Below, one piece after another: positions 6,265 through 13,930 of a DNA stretch of 29,507 bases. Source of the stretch: a virus; the IMG/VR virus record IMGVR_UViG_3300046004_000785, positions 1-29,507 of that record; one strand, 5' to 3'. Position 1 is the first letter of the stretch; each line of letters opens with the position of its first letter. The notes beneath the pieces were generated by a model. The model was not told the DNA's origin. It saw nothing but the letters and a program-made list of their open reading frames with translations, and did not search any database. Position numbers and translations under genes: made by a program.

Positions 6265-6635
6265 CAGTCTTTTACCACGTCTATCACTGGCGTTCCAGCC
6301 TTGAATTCGTAGCAACCCTTCAGTTGCTCTTGCTCTGGCAGAGGTAGGCGGCGAAGGTCACGAACGTCGATGCTGTAGGACAGCTTGACGTGAGCTGGCT
6401 TGTCGCTTCCATATAGAGCATCCAACTGCTCAGCATCCCAGACAGTCTTCTCTGGGTACTTGACGCTGAGCGTGAAGCCGCCAGCGTTCATGGTGTGCTC
6501 ACCAATATCCTTGGGGAGCAGATTCAGCAGCGTCTTACGTGCTGCGGTGTAAGCGTCCTTGGCTTGCTGGTGTGCCGCCTCAGTGATTACAAAGTCTCGT
6601 ATCGCTACGAAGCCGGGGTCTTCTGTTGTACTCAT
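6264..6635 (-). CDS. Conserved phage hypothetical protein (DUF7173-like)
   Basis: A 123-residue protein, first gene of the early minus-strand operon. Helical N-terminus (AHQQAKDAYTAARKTLLNLL), then a strand-rich segment GGFTLSVKYPEKTVWDAEQL, then HVKLSYSIDVRDLRRLP, ending in VIDVV. The pattern 'y.v.v..PEK..wD.e.L' followed by 'hvk.sYSvd...f..lp' is shared by phage proteins located next to DUF669 and Sak4 genes. The function is not known, though that association suggests replication or recombination. The ribosome site AAGGACACC precedes ATG 6635. Confidence 0.7.
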   Translation of the reverse strand: MSTTEDPGFVAIRDFVITEAAHQQAKDAYTAARKTLLNLLPKDIGEHTMNAGGFTLSVKYPEKTVWDAEQLDALYGSDKPAHVKLSYSIDVRDLRRLPLPEQEQLKGCYEFKAGTPVIDVVKD

Positions 6636-6657
6636 GGTGTCCTTGTAAGAGTATGTT

Positions 6658-6685
6658 TAATTGTGTCGATTGCTTGTTATTGCAA
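6658..6685 (-). promoter_or_regulatory. Early minus-strand promoter, copy 1 of a repeated 22-base element
   Basis: TTGCAA (6685-6680), spacer TAACAAGCAATCGACA (16 bases), CAATTA (6663-6658), about 20 bases before the ribosome site of the first early gene. The 22-base block from TTGCAA to the end of the spacer recurs with few changes at 10744-10765 and 19514-19535, each time upstream of a minus-strand gene. It may be read by the host polymerase or bound by a phage regulator. Confidence 0.55.
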
Positions 6686-6707
6686 CCAACTGGATGGATT
6701 CTATGAC
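6680..6707 (+). promoter_or_regulatory. Putative divergent promoter for the primase-helicase
   Basis: The palindromic TTGCAA (6680-6685) also serves the plus strand: 16 bases later comes TATGAC (6702-6707). The leader to ATG 6758 holds an A/T-rich stretch and the ribosome site AAGGA. The shared -35 hexamer would make the two directions compete. Prediction only. Confidence 0.35.
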
Positions 6708-6757
6708 ACAATTCATGCAACCGCAACGGCGGCGAACAATTATTTTTAAGGACTTAC

Positions 6758-8752
6758 ATGACAGCAGATGAACCGGGCTTCGAGGAATACACCAGCGTGG
6801 CGTGGACAGCAGCGATGCGCTACCTTGGTATGGGGTGGTCGATCATTCCACTGCGCTTCAGTGACAAGATGCCAGCTATAGAGTGGAAGCAATACCAAGA
6901 GCGCCAACCTACTGAGGACGAGGTGACAGGCTGGTTTGAGAATGGCGTACCCAATGGCAATGGAGGACTGACCAAGGTTTTCGGATTGGCCATCATTACA
7001 GGGAAGCTGAGTGGCCTAGTAGTATGTGACTGTGACAATCAGGATGCAATTTCATACGCAATTACGGAAGCGGGCCTATTCAGTATGCTGAACGTCAGCA
7101 CTACCCGTGGCCAGCACCTCTACTTCAAGCACCCCGGTGGCAGCGAGAAGGTGCAGAACAAGGTAGGTGGTCAGGGCCGCGACTGGCCTGATGTGCATGG
7201 CCTTGATCTGCGCGGAGATGGCGGCTATGTAGTAGCACCACCCAGCCTGAAGTTCAAGAGCATTGAGGATGGCGGAGGGTTCCAGCACCAGTACAAATTC
7301 AACTGCCCAGACGATGAGATTGAAAACTTCGCGCTCGGCCTTCCTGTGTGGCCGGGTATCAAGGCGAAGCCAGTGCAGCAGCAGGTAGGGGAGTGGAGCT
7401 TCGACAACCTCTCGCTGTCGGCGGTCAAGTCCTACGGTGCTGACGTGTGGGCACAGATGGGTGATCGTGTTGCCGTGCTCAAGCGCAAGCTGCGCGATGG
7501 TGATGGCCGCAACGCTTGGCTGGTGCGGTACATCGGAGAGTGCATTGCCTCTGGCATGGAGGAGCAGCAAGCCCGTGTTGCGAGTGAGCAATTCCAGATC
7601 GAATTCTTTGAGCCGCCACTGCCCACCGTTGAGTCGGATACTGTGCTGCAGTCGGTGCTCGGCACAGACAAGCGCAACCACCCAGAGAAGTACGCAGCCA
7701 AGGAGAAGTACGATGGCAAGAACGAAGTACGCAAGGGCCGCGCAGATGCCATCCGCCTGATTGTTCCGAGCAACTTGGGCGCACTCCGCAACATGGCGCA
7801 GGGCAAGAAGTACCTGATTGATCCGTTCGTTCCGCCGCAGTCGATCATCCAAGTGGTCGGCTTCAATGGCCATGGCAAGTCCTACTTCCTGCTCAATATG
7901 TTGTGGGCCGCAGCCCGTGGCCACAGCTATGGCTCCGCTCATGTGGACGCCAAGGTTAGGGCGTTGTACCTAGACTTTGAGGGCAGCTCCAGTACAATCT
8001 CGTCTCGCATTGAGGACTGCACATCAATCCATGGAGAGATGGATGAAGGCTTCGCAATCTGGAACGCCAACGTAGCAGATGACCCGATGTGTCTGAATGA
8101 GGCGGATGGTATCGAGCGCCTTGGCAAGTTGATCAGTGACACATCACCACAGCTCGTGGTCATCGACACTGTTCGTCAAGCTTGGCTCGGCATGGATGAG
8201 AACTCTCCGCACTCTTGGGTGAAGGTCAACGCAATCGCAATGGCTTGCCGTAACTCCGGCATGTCAGTGATCATTGTTCACCACCGCAACAAGCCGACGA
8301 TGCAGGGCCACGGCCGTGAGGCTGGAAGCACCGCTCAGTTGAAAGACTTGGATGTGCAGATCATCGTGACGAAGGTGGTTCTTGATCTGGATCAAGCCAA
8401 GAGAGAGGCAGCAATGCCAGACTCCGCGACCTCAATCGCAGACTTCTCCGGTAGCACATGCACAGCATGGACATACCTGCGTAGAGCGTTGCCCACCGGC
8501 AGCATCCTTCGCATCGTGTTCGAGATTTCATTCGGCAAGCTGCGGCAAGCCACGGAGAACCATGTCACGACATACGTTGGCATGGCGCAGGACAACGCCA
8601 CTGGCAAGTGGACAACGGTTAGCAGTCTCACCCCTCTGCAAAAAGCAATGGCTCTACATGGTCATGGACGATCTGCGTGTGAGATAAGTGATTTGATAGG
8701 TGTAAGCCAGCCCACCGTTAATGGCTGGTTGTCAGGGATAGGGAGTAAATAA
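6758..8752 (+). CDS. Bifunctional primase-helicase: Prim-Pol domain plus AAA/RepA-like ATPase
   Basis: A 664-residue protein. The N-terminal domain is a bifunctional DNA primase/polymerase: GWSIIPLRFSDKMPAIEWK (26-44), the metal-binding VVCDCDNQD (Asp91, Asp93), STTRGQHLYFKHP (His120) and LDLRGDGGYVVAPPS. The central domain is a RecA/RepA-type helicase: Walker A GFNGHGKS at about residue 368, ALYLDFEGSSS, Walker B LVVIDT at about 467, and the sensor-like VIIVHHRNK. The last 40 residues look like an HTH (CEISDLIGVSQPTVNGWL) that could bind an origin. It would prime and unwind DNA for phage replication. ATG 6758 has AAGGA six bases upstream. First plus-strand gene of the divergent early region. 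Confidence 0.9.
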   Translation: MTADEPGFEEYTSVAWTAAMRYLGMGWSIIPLRFSDKMPAIEWKQYQERQPTEDEVTGWFENGVPNGNGGLTKVFGLAIITGKLSGLVVCDCDNQDAISYAITEAGLFSMLNVSTTRGQHLYFKHPGGSEKVQNKVGGQGRDWPDVHGLDLRGDGGYVVAPPSLKFKSIEDGGGFQHQYKFNCPDDEIENFALGLPVWPGIKAKPVQQQVGEWSFDNLSLSAVKSYGADVWAQMGDRVAVLKRKLRDGDGRNAWLVRYIGECIASGMEEQQARVASEQFQIEFFEPPLPTVESDTVLQSVLGTDKRNHPEKYAAKEKYDGKNEVRKGRADAIRLIVPSNLGALRNMAQGKKYLIDPFVPPQSIIQVVGFNGHGKSYFLLNMLWAAARGHSYGSAHVDAKVRALYLDFEGSSSTISSRIEDCTSIHGEMDEGFAIWNANVADDPMCLNEADGIERLGKLISDTSPQLVVIDTVRQAWLGMDENSPHSWVKVNAIAMACRNSGMSVIIVHHRNKPTMQGHGREAGSTAQLKDLDVQIIVTKVVLDLDQAKREAAMPDSATSIADFSGSTCTAWTYLRRALPTGSILRIVFEISFGKLRQATENHVTTYVGMAQDNATGKWTTVSSLTPLQKAMALHGHGRSACEISDLIGVSQPTVNGWLSGIGSK

Positions 8753-8976
8753 TGGCCACGATTAAAACAATGACCCTGGAATTCGGACGTGATTATTCAA
8801 TCAGCACCGTGACAATGAACGATGGCCAGACGGCCAAGGTGATAGGGATGGTTGACTCGGAGGCGACTGTGACGTGGATGTCAGAGTCGGAGAGCGGAGT
8901 AACCCTTGAGGACTTCGCACTCGACGTGGTGAAGAAATGCTTTGACGGCATCCTCGATGTCGTGACCGGAGGCTGA
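8752..8976 (+). CDS. 74-residue hypothetical protein
   Basis: Starts inside the primase stop codon (TAATG), so it is translationally coupled. The protein is acidic, with beta-like segments (MTLEFGRDYSISTVTMNDGQ, TAKVIGMVDSEATVTWM) and a C-terminal helix (LEDFALDVVKKCFDGILDVV). No family recognised. Its fixed place between primase and the GIY-YIG-like gene suggests a replication-related accessory role, without direct evidence. Confidence 0.7.
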   Translation: MATIKTMTLEFGRDYSISTVTMNDGQTAKVIGMVDSEATVTWMSESESGVTLEDFALDVVKKCFDGILDVVTGG

Positions 8977-8977
8977 C

Positions 8978-9457
8978 ATGGATGAAGTGAAGCCGTGGTG
9001 TACTTACCGTACCTCGCACCCCTCGGGTCACTTCTACCAAGGCAAGGGGCGCACAGCCCTTGTTGCCACGGGGAAGTACCAAGGGTCTGGTGTTCGCTTC
9101 AACCTGTCCATGGTGTGGGCAGGGTACGAGTCTCACACATGGGCAACCGTTGTGCTTGAGACGTTCGACACAGAGGACGAGGCTTATGCTGCAGAGGAGT
9201 TGTTGGTGACGCACGAGTCACTGGCCAATCCCTTCTGCATGAACATGATGCAGGGCGGGAGACGCGGTAAGTTCCGCACCCCATCTACCCTACTTCGTCG
9301 CTATCGCATGGCAGCGAAGAAGGAGCGAGCCGCCGCAGCCCGCGAGAAGAAGAAAGCGAAGGACGCACTGGCTAGGTCAGTGGCCTCCGCGAAGTTGAAG
9401 GCGGCTAAGGCTGGTCGCGTTAGTCGCACACTCAAGCGATCTACACCTTGCCCATGA
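8978..9457 (+). CDS. GIY-YIG-like endonuclease
   Basis: A 159-residue protein, one base after the previous stop. The first 100 residues follow the GIY-YIG fold: WCTYRTSHPSGHFYQGKG (in place of GIY...YIG), GKYQGSGVRF, WATVVLETFDTEDEAYAAEE with the likely catalytic Glu in the AAEELL helix, and NPFCMNMMQGG. The remaining 60 residues are Lys/Ala-rich (KKERAAAAREKKKAKDALA), a probable DNA-contacting coiled tail. Such proteins in phages are homing or repair nucleases. The 3' end overlaps the convergent integrase gene by 17 bases. The motif substitutions make activity less certain than family. Confidence 0.7.
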   Translation: MDEVKPWCTYRTSHPSGHFYQGKGRTALVATGKYQGSGVRFNLSMVWAGYESHTWATVVLETFDTEDEAYAAEELLVTHESLANPFCMNMMQGGRRGKFRTPSTLLRRYRMAAKKERAAAAREKKKAKDALARSVASAKLKAAKAGRVSRTLKRSTPCP

Positions 9458-10259
9458 TGCCCGTCAGCTTGGTCTTCACCAACCCTCGATAGCGCATCGA
9501 CATCGCCGCACTTGAGTGGCCTAGCGCAGTCACCAAGTCGGGGATGTCAGCCCCATTCTCAGCAAGCACAGCAGCGAACGCATGGCGAAGGTCATGCACT
9601 CGTAGCCTCGGCAATCCCAAGGCCGCTGTGGCCCCGTCCAGCACCCTTCCCAGACACGTTGGTACAGACCCCGCCTCTATCCCCGGAGGCGTGATGCTGC
9701 CGTTGCTAAAGATCGCACTTGTTGCAACCATCGCCAGCAAGCGAGGGGTGTACGGGATGACACGATCTATCGTCTTGCTGCGCCGGTCAACACGCTTGGC
9801 TATGCGTGTGCCGTGCCGCGTGAAGCTCTCGTGTGTCAGCGTCAGCGCCTCTCCTAGCCTTGCTCCTGTGTGCGCTAGGATCACGGTGAGTGCGTACCAA
9901 GGGCGGCTCGTCCACTTGATGTAGTCAAGCAGCAGGTTCAGCTCGGTGCCGGAGATGTCCACGTACACGGTGTCGTTCACGTAGGGTACGTCGATCACCG
10001 GAGATCGGGCAATGAGTCCGTCCTTGTAAGCTCGGCTCATCACAGCCCGGAGCTGAACAAGGTAGCGCTTGATGGTTCCCGGAGCCAGCCCAGCCCACGC
10101 CAAGTTGGCGACCATCACCAGTGATTCGCCCGTGGATGCTGCGGCCATAGTCCCGAACACGCGGCGGATGTGGCCCACCTTGTCCGTCAGGGATGCCGCC
10201 ATTGGTGCGTGAAGGGTTTTCACCCTGACGTAGTGGTCGATCAATGTGCTGATTGTCAT
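9441..10259 (-). CDS. int: Tyrosine site-specific recombinase (integrase)
   Basis: A 272-residue protein from ATG 10259, which overlaps the TGA of the regulator upstream (ATGA); a longer frame to 10340 lacks a ribosome site. The N-terminal SAM-like DNA-binding domain includes PGTIKRYLVQLRAVMSRAY. The catalytic residues are Arg134 (HTGARLGEA), a Lys-rich beta hairpin (AKRVDRRSKT), His222 and Arg225 (VHDLRHAFA), His248 (LGHSS) and the nucleophile Tyr257 (SMRYRG). All are in place, so the enzyme should be active. It would insert the phage into the host chromosome and makes the phage temperate by inference. The attachment site was not identified. Confidence 0.92.
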   Translation of the reverse strand: MTISTLIDHYVRVKTLHAPMAASLTDKVGHIRRVFGTMAAASTGESLVMVANLAWAGLAPGTIKRYLVQLRAVMSRAYKDGLIARSPVIDVPYVNDTVYVDISGTELNLLLDYIKWTSRPWYALTVILAHTGARLGEALTLTHESFTRHGTRIAKRVDRRSKTIDRVIPYTPRLLAMVATSAIFSNGSITPPGIEAGSVPTCLGRVLDGATAALGLPRLRVHDLRHAFAAVLAENGADIPDLVTALGHSSAAMSMRYRGLVKTKLTGIMGKV

Positions 10260-10705
10260 GTCGATTCCTTTTTGAATTGGTTGTTCGTTGGCTTGGTGGT
10301 TCGCAGCACTTCCATGAGTGCAGGTTTCTGGTCGAGCCACCAGCGTTTGCCGATGTGGTAGCGCTTCTCGTACTCCGTGTCAGGTATAGAGCTGAGAAGG
10401 TTCTTGTGCGACACCAGCATCACACTCCTGCTTGGTATGTCGAGGGCGTTGAGTGCTGCCTTGAGGTGTAGCTTGATCGTCGTGTCGTTGCACTCCATGA
10501 TCTTGGCCAGCTCTTGGTAGCCCACCCCACCCAACGATGCGGTCAGTACAGCGTGGCGCTTGACGGTCAGGTGGTCGAGCTTCTCGCGGAGCACGGCCTC
10601 CTCGCTGCTCTGCGCTACCTTGGCGGACTGTGGTGCGATTGCGTTCTCGATGTTGATTAGCTTAGCCAGAATTAGGTTCAGGCTTTCCTGCATTTTTGCG
10701 GTCAT
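10256..10705 (-). CDS. LuxR/GerE-type HTH regulator
   Basis: A 149-residue protein. Residues 1-45 are helical with a coiled-coil look. Residues about 46-98 are a LuxR_C-like HTH: LTVKRHAVLTASLGGVGYQE, LAKIMECNDTTIKLHLKAAL, NALDIPSRSVMLV, with the usual 'L..R...VL', 'i...l..s..TiK.hl' and 'L...sR' spacing. The C-terminal part is basic and Trp-containing (KRWWLDQKP). Strong ribosome site AAGGAG six bases before ATG. It is coupled to the integrase, so it may control integration or excision; regulation of a lysogeny switch is inference. No receiver or autoinducer domain is present. Confidence 0.7.
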   Translation of the reverse strand: MTAKMQESLNLILAKLINIENAIAPQSAKVAQSSEEAVLREKLDHLTVKRHAVLTASLGGVGYQELAKIMECNDTTIKLHLKAALNALDIPSRSVMLVSHKNLLSSIPDTEYEKRYHIGKRWWLDQKPALMEVLRTTKPTNNQFKKEST

Positions 10706-10737
10706 AACAGCTCCTTGATGCGTGGTCTATATGAAAA

Positions 10738-10765
10738 AGTGTATGTCTATTGTTTATTATTGCAA
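10738..10765 (-). promoter_or_regulatory. Minus-strand promoter, copy 2 of the repeated element
   Basis: TTGCAA (10765-10760), spacer TAATAAACAATAGACA, TACACT (10743-10738), about 30 bases before the regulator-integrase start. It is a close relative of the element before the early operon, so the two transcripts may be co-regulated. Confidence 0.5.
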
Positions 10766-10892
10766 CCATTTTACCAATCCTTTTGATGTAGGCTAAGACC
10801 CCATCGGTTGCGTGATGGCGGTAGTCCACCCGATTAGGGGTGAGGGTGACGCTGCGTGCGGGATGCACATGCCGTCTTCTGCGCGGTGGAAA

Positions 10893-11327
10893 CTAGCGGC
10901 GGTGTGACTCGGCCTTGCGGTCAAGGAATGCCCTCGCTGCATAGGTGTACATCAGGCCGTCGTGCTTCTCGTGAAGATCAATCGGCAGCCCGATCACCTC
11001 TAGCCAGTCCTTGAACTCCCACCCCCGCTTGGATGGGGTGCCGAGCATCCACTCAAGGTCTCTGTCTGAGTATGTGGACATCAGGACTGCCGGACGCTTG
11101 GGTGCAATCACGCTACTGGAGAACGAGCGCAGCGCCATGCGGTCTGACGGGAACAGCTTTGGCCCTCCGGTAGCGGCAGGCTGGTAGCCTCCGTTGTCGT
11201 AGCTCCTCGGTGCTGGCATCGGAGAGCTTCGATACACCTCCGTCACCACCTTCTTCGGCTCGTCGAGTGATATGCCCTTGCCATAGGTAGCGGCGAGAGC
11301 GTCTGTGATTTCGTTCATGTTGATCAT
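10893..11327 (-). CDS. Hypothetical protein, last gene of the accessory operon
   Basis: A 144-residue protein. ATG 11327 overlaps the upstream TGA (ATGA) and follows AGGAGTTCACC. N-terminus MINMNEITDALAATYGKG; a Pro/Gly/Tyr-rich middle (PMPAPRSYDNGGYQPAATGG) suggests disorder; the C-terminal half has SDRDLEWMLGTPSKRGWEFK and a helical end FLDRKAESHRR. No family recognised. It lies downstream of the CobT-like gene. The 187-base gap after it holds three short hairpins without U-runs plus the integrase-operon promoter. Confidence 0.65.
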   Translation of the reverse strand: MINMNEITDALAATYGKGISLDEPKKVVTEVYRSSPMPAPRSYDNGGYQPAATGGPKLFPSDRMALRSFSSSVIAPKRPAVLMSTYSDRDLEWMLGTPSKRGWEFKDWLEVIGLPIDLHEKHDGLMYTYAARAFLDRKAESHRR

Positions 11328-11542
11328 GGTGAACTCCTAAGTAAGTCGATGATGTATGTCATGCCTGATGTGTCCCACTTCTGAACTTTTGAGTCCTTAC
11401 GCATGGACTCGACTGCGTTCCAGAAGCGCACCCCTTTGCAGGGGGCGAGTGCTCTCCACCACGAAGGTATCTGCATCACCTTCGCCCTCCGCCACTGACG
11501 GAGGTACTTGGCGCTAAGCTGCTCGCTTGAAACCTGCCGCAT
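11324..11542 (-). CDS. 72-residue hypothetical protein
   Basis: Starts inside the end of the CobT-like gene (29-base overlap) with a near-perfect ribosome site, AAAGGAGG, before ATG 11542. The protein is basic and Trp-rich (SAKYLRQWRRAKVMQIPSWW, KGVRFWNAVESMRK) and ends in a hydrophobic TYIIDLLRSSP. The overlap and strong ribosome site make it a real gene. No family recognised; small size and charge fit a nucleic-acid or protein-binding accessory factor. Confidence 0.65.
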   Translation of the reverse strand: MRQVSSEQLSAKYLRQWRRAKVMQIPSWWRALAPCKGVRFWNAVESMRKDSKVQKWDTSGMTYIIDLLRSSP

Positions 11543-13751
11543 GGCCAGCCTCCTTTGCGATGAGCTTGGCCAGCTTGCGGATCACTGGCTCGTAAGCATC
11601 CGCACCGCTAACCTCCACGTTGTCAGGGAACAGGTGGCTCACTTGCATACCGCTGATTCCGACGCCGATCATGTGGACACCAACCGCCTTGGCCAGTGAG
11701 TGCGCCTCCTCCATGATGTCCTTCGGACTCTGCTTCTCCAGTGGTCGATCAGCCTGACCATCTGTGATGTGCAGGTAAATCTTCTTGGCATGGTTCTCTC
11801 GTGCCATGTCAGTCAGGTCAGCGAACACAGCGCAGTAGCTTGGAGTGCCGGACTCAAGCGCCTCAACGCCGATGCCGAACGCCTCACGCACCCTTGGGTT
11901 CGAAGTGCGCTCACGCTTGTACTTGATGACGCCACGGGTGAGCAGCCCGACGTCAACGTACTCCGCAGGCAGCTTGGCTGCAGCCCTGCGCTGAACATCT
12001 GCGGCTAGCACCTTGACTGCGGCAAAGTAGTCATCGCTTGTGTACGTCTGCCCCTTCCCTTGGTATACGAAGTTGCCCCACATCTCCACTTGGATGTCGC
12101 AGCCGGTACGCTCAAGCGCCTCGCTCAGTGCATACGCCAGCTTCAATGCCTCCTGTGCATTCACACCATCCATCGAACCGCTGCCGTCGATGCTGATGTA
12201 GAGCAGAGTGTCCATGTCCTTGCCGTCTGTCCGCTTCTGGTACACAGACTCTCGCCCCTGCATTGCTTGCACCAAGCGCACCGATTGCAGGCGGCCAGAC
12301 TTGTGACCCGACTCCCAATGCCTGTCACTCCGAGCCTGCAGCTCAAGCTCAAGGATGCGACGGATCATTGCCTTCTTGCCAGACAACTCAGCATCAATGC
12401 TCGCCATGAACTGCACTCCTCTCCGTTGGATGCGGCTGTATGAACCACTGTGGGCCGCCATCACTGCATCCTGCATGGATACCTTCAGCGACAGGCGCTT
12501 CGTCCATGACTTATACATGCCCTTCTTCTTGACGACGCGACCTCTCTTCATCTCAGGCTTGGTGTTACTGATGTCGGACACCACATCATTGAGTGCCTTG
12601 GCATACATGTCAGCGTCATCAATGCCGCTCACGTCCGGGGTCTCAGTCTTCTGCTGAGGCACCGTACCCATGCCATTGCCGGAGCCTTTGGCGGAGCCGC
12701 CACGGCTGGTCTCCATGCCTTGGGATTCCTCGCCGTCATTGCCAGCGGACTCATCCTTGCCGCCACCGCCTTGTCCTTGTCCTTGTCCTTGCGCTCCGCC
12801 CTGATCTCCTGCCTCCTCTCCACCCTCTCCGCTACCCTTCCCGTCGCCTTCTCCTTCGCCAGCTCCAGCTCCTTCGCCCTCTCCGTCACCGCTGCCTGAG
12901 TCACCCGGCTGGCCATCGTCACCCTTCTCACCTTCGCCGTCACCACCCTCACCCTCGCCGGGCTTACCTCCGGGCTGCGGTGGCTGCTGGGGTTGAGGCT
13001 GCGGTGGTTGCTCGGGTGGTGGAGGTGGAGGAGTCATCTCCGAGTAGTCCGAGTACGCCTTGAAGATTTCGTCAGCCAACTCGAACGACTTGACCGTACC
13101 CTTCTTAGCCTCAACGTCATCGAGGTGGTTGCCGCTGTACCCCGTTGGCAGGGCCACCATCTGCTTCGCACACCGATCAGCCAGCGCATGGAGGCCGGGG
13201 TCTGCCGCCTTCATGTGCTCGTTCAGCACCTCGAACACGCCGCCAGACTCAACACCCACTGCAGCACGGGCGATGGACTGCAGCATGATGCGGAACTGCA
13301 AAGGCTTTGGCAGTGCAGCCACCACATCCTCTGGCTTGCCTCGGCTCTCAAGCTGGGTGAGTAGCATCTTCGCAGCATGGGAGTTGGTTGCTGTCAGCCC
13401 GTGTGCCATGCCGGGGTACTCAAGTATCCCTGCCTGCTCGATGCGAACGTCCTCGCAGTATTGCAGGATGGTGGAGTGATGACTGTTGCCAGCATCATTG
13501 ATCGCCTTGAGCCGTGCCATACCAGCGGGGCTGGTGTCGGTGCAGCGGACGTGCATGGATTCATGGTCACGGAAACCACGGATGATGTCCTGCTGGTCAA
13601 CCGTGATGTCCGCTGCTGGCGGCAGGGCTGGCAGGTAGATGGTGGTGCCATCCGTGTGGGCTTCCGCCCCCTCGAATACTACGCGGACATCCTTGCGTCC
13701 GAACACCTTGGATGATGACTCGATTGAGTCGCTGAATACGCCTGATTTCAT
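11514..13751 (-). CDS. CobT-like VWA protein with N-terminal HExxH motif
   Basis: A 745-residue protein. Residues 63-67 read HESMH, a zinc-protease type HExxH, followed by ILQYCEDVRIEQAG (Glu100/Asp101), the usual third-ligand region of VWA-linked metallopeptidases. Residues about 240-365 are a Pro-rich then Gly/Glu-rich acidic low-complexity linker. The C-terminal third is a von Willebrand A domain with the metal-site motif DGSGSM at about residue 522 and IYLHITDGQADRP later. This arrangement is close to CobT, the VWA partner of the AAA+ ATPase CobS in cobaltochelatase, and the CobS-like gene is two genes upstream. No CobN catalytic subunit is visible, so a chelatase role is doubtful; a MoxR/VWA-type remodelling pair is an alternative. 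Confidence 0.8.
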   Translation of the reverse strand: MKSGVFSDSIESSSKVFGRKDVRVVFEGAEAHTDGTTIYLPALPPAADITVDQQDIIRGFRDHESMHVRCTDTSPAGMARLKAINDAGNSHHSTILQYCEDVRIEQAGILEYPGMAHGLTATNSHAAKMLLTQLESRGKPEDVVAALPKPLQFRIMLQSIARAAVGVESGGVFEVLNEHMKAADPGLHALADRCAKQMVALPTGYSGNHLDDVEAKKGTVKSFELADEIFKAYSDYSEMTPPPPPPEQPPQPQPQQPPQPGGKPGEGEGGDGEGEKGDDGQPGDSGSGDGEGEGAGAGEGEGDGKGSGEGGEEAGDQGGAQGQGQGQGGGGKDESAGNDGEESQGMETSRGGSAKGSGNGMGTVPQQKTETPDVSGIDDADMYAKALNDVVSDISNTKPEMKRGRVVKKKGMYKSWTKRLSLKVSMQDAVMAAHSGSYSRIQRRGVQFMASIDAELSGKKAMIRRILELELQARSDRHWESGHKSGRLQSVRLVQAMQGRESVYQKRTDGKDMDTLLYISIDGSGSMDGVNAQEALKLAYALSEALERTGCDIQVEMWGNFVYQGKGQTYTSDDYFAAVKVLAADVQRRAAAKLPAEYVDVGLLTRGVIKYKRERTSNPRVREAFGIGVEALESGTPSYCAVFADLTDMARENHAKKIYLHITDGQADRPLEKQSPKDIMEEAHSLAKAVGVHMIGVGISGMQVSHLFPDNVEVSGADAYEPVIRKLAKLIAKEAGHAAGFKRAA

Positions 13752-13930
13752 GGTGAACTCCTTTGTTGGTTACGTTTCAATTGGCTGACGACTGCTTGCA
13801 TGATTGCAATTGCCTCAACCCTTCGCTGAACTGAGCCCGCATACGCTGGGCCGAAGTCGATCTGCGTGTCAGCGACCAACTCCTCCAGCGTTTCGAGCAC
13901 GAACTCCGCTTGCTTCAGCGGGTTGCTCAC
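13748..13930 (-). CDS. 60-residue hypothetical protein between the CobT-like and CobS-like genes
   Basis: Joined to both neighbours by ATGA overlaps (start in the CobS-like TGA, stop in the CobT-like ATG). The protein is mostly helical: NPLKQAEFVLETLEELVADT, YAGSVQRRVEAIAIMQAVVS, and a basic tail LKRNQQRSS. The tight coupling implies equal expression with the AAA+/VWA pair, and it may be a small adaptor of that complex (inference). No family recognised. Confidence 0.7.
   Translation of the reverse strand: MSNPLKQAEFVLETLEELVADTQIDFGPAYAGSVQRRVEAIAIMQAVVSQLKRNQQRSSP

Noticed and set aside
7076-7942. 288-residue minus-strand open frame
   Set aside because: Shadow of the primase-helicase gene; composition is typical of antisense reading of a GC-rich gene.
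10706-10892. attP or terminator in the gap before the integrase operon
   Set aside because: Three short hairpins exist but none has a U-run, and no duplicated core sequence or tRNA-like 3' end can be identified without host sequence.
12680-12970. Short repeated G/C-rich units resembling a repeat array
   Set aside because: They encode the Gly/Glu-rich linker of the CobT-like protein (repeated GEGEG and GQGQG codons); spacing is irregular and not CRISPR-like.
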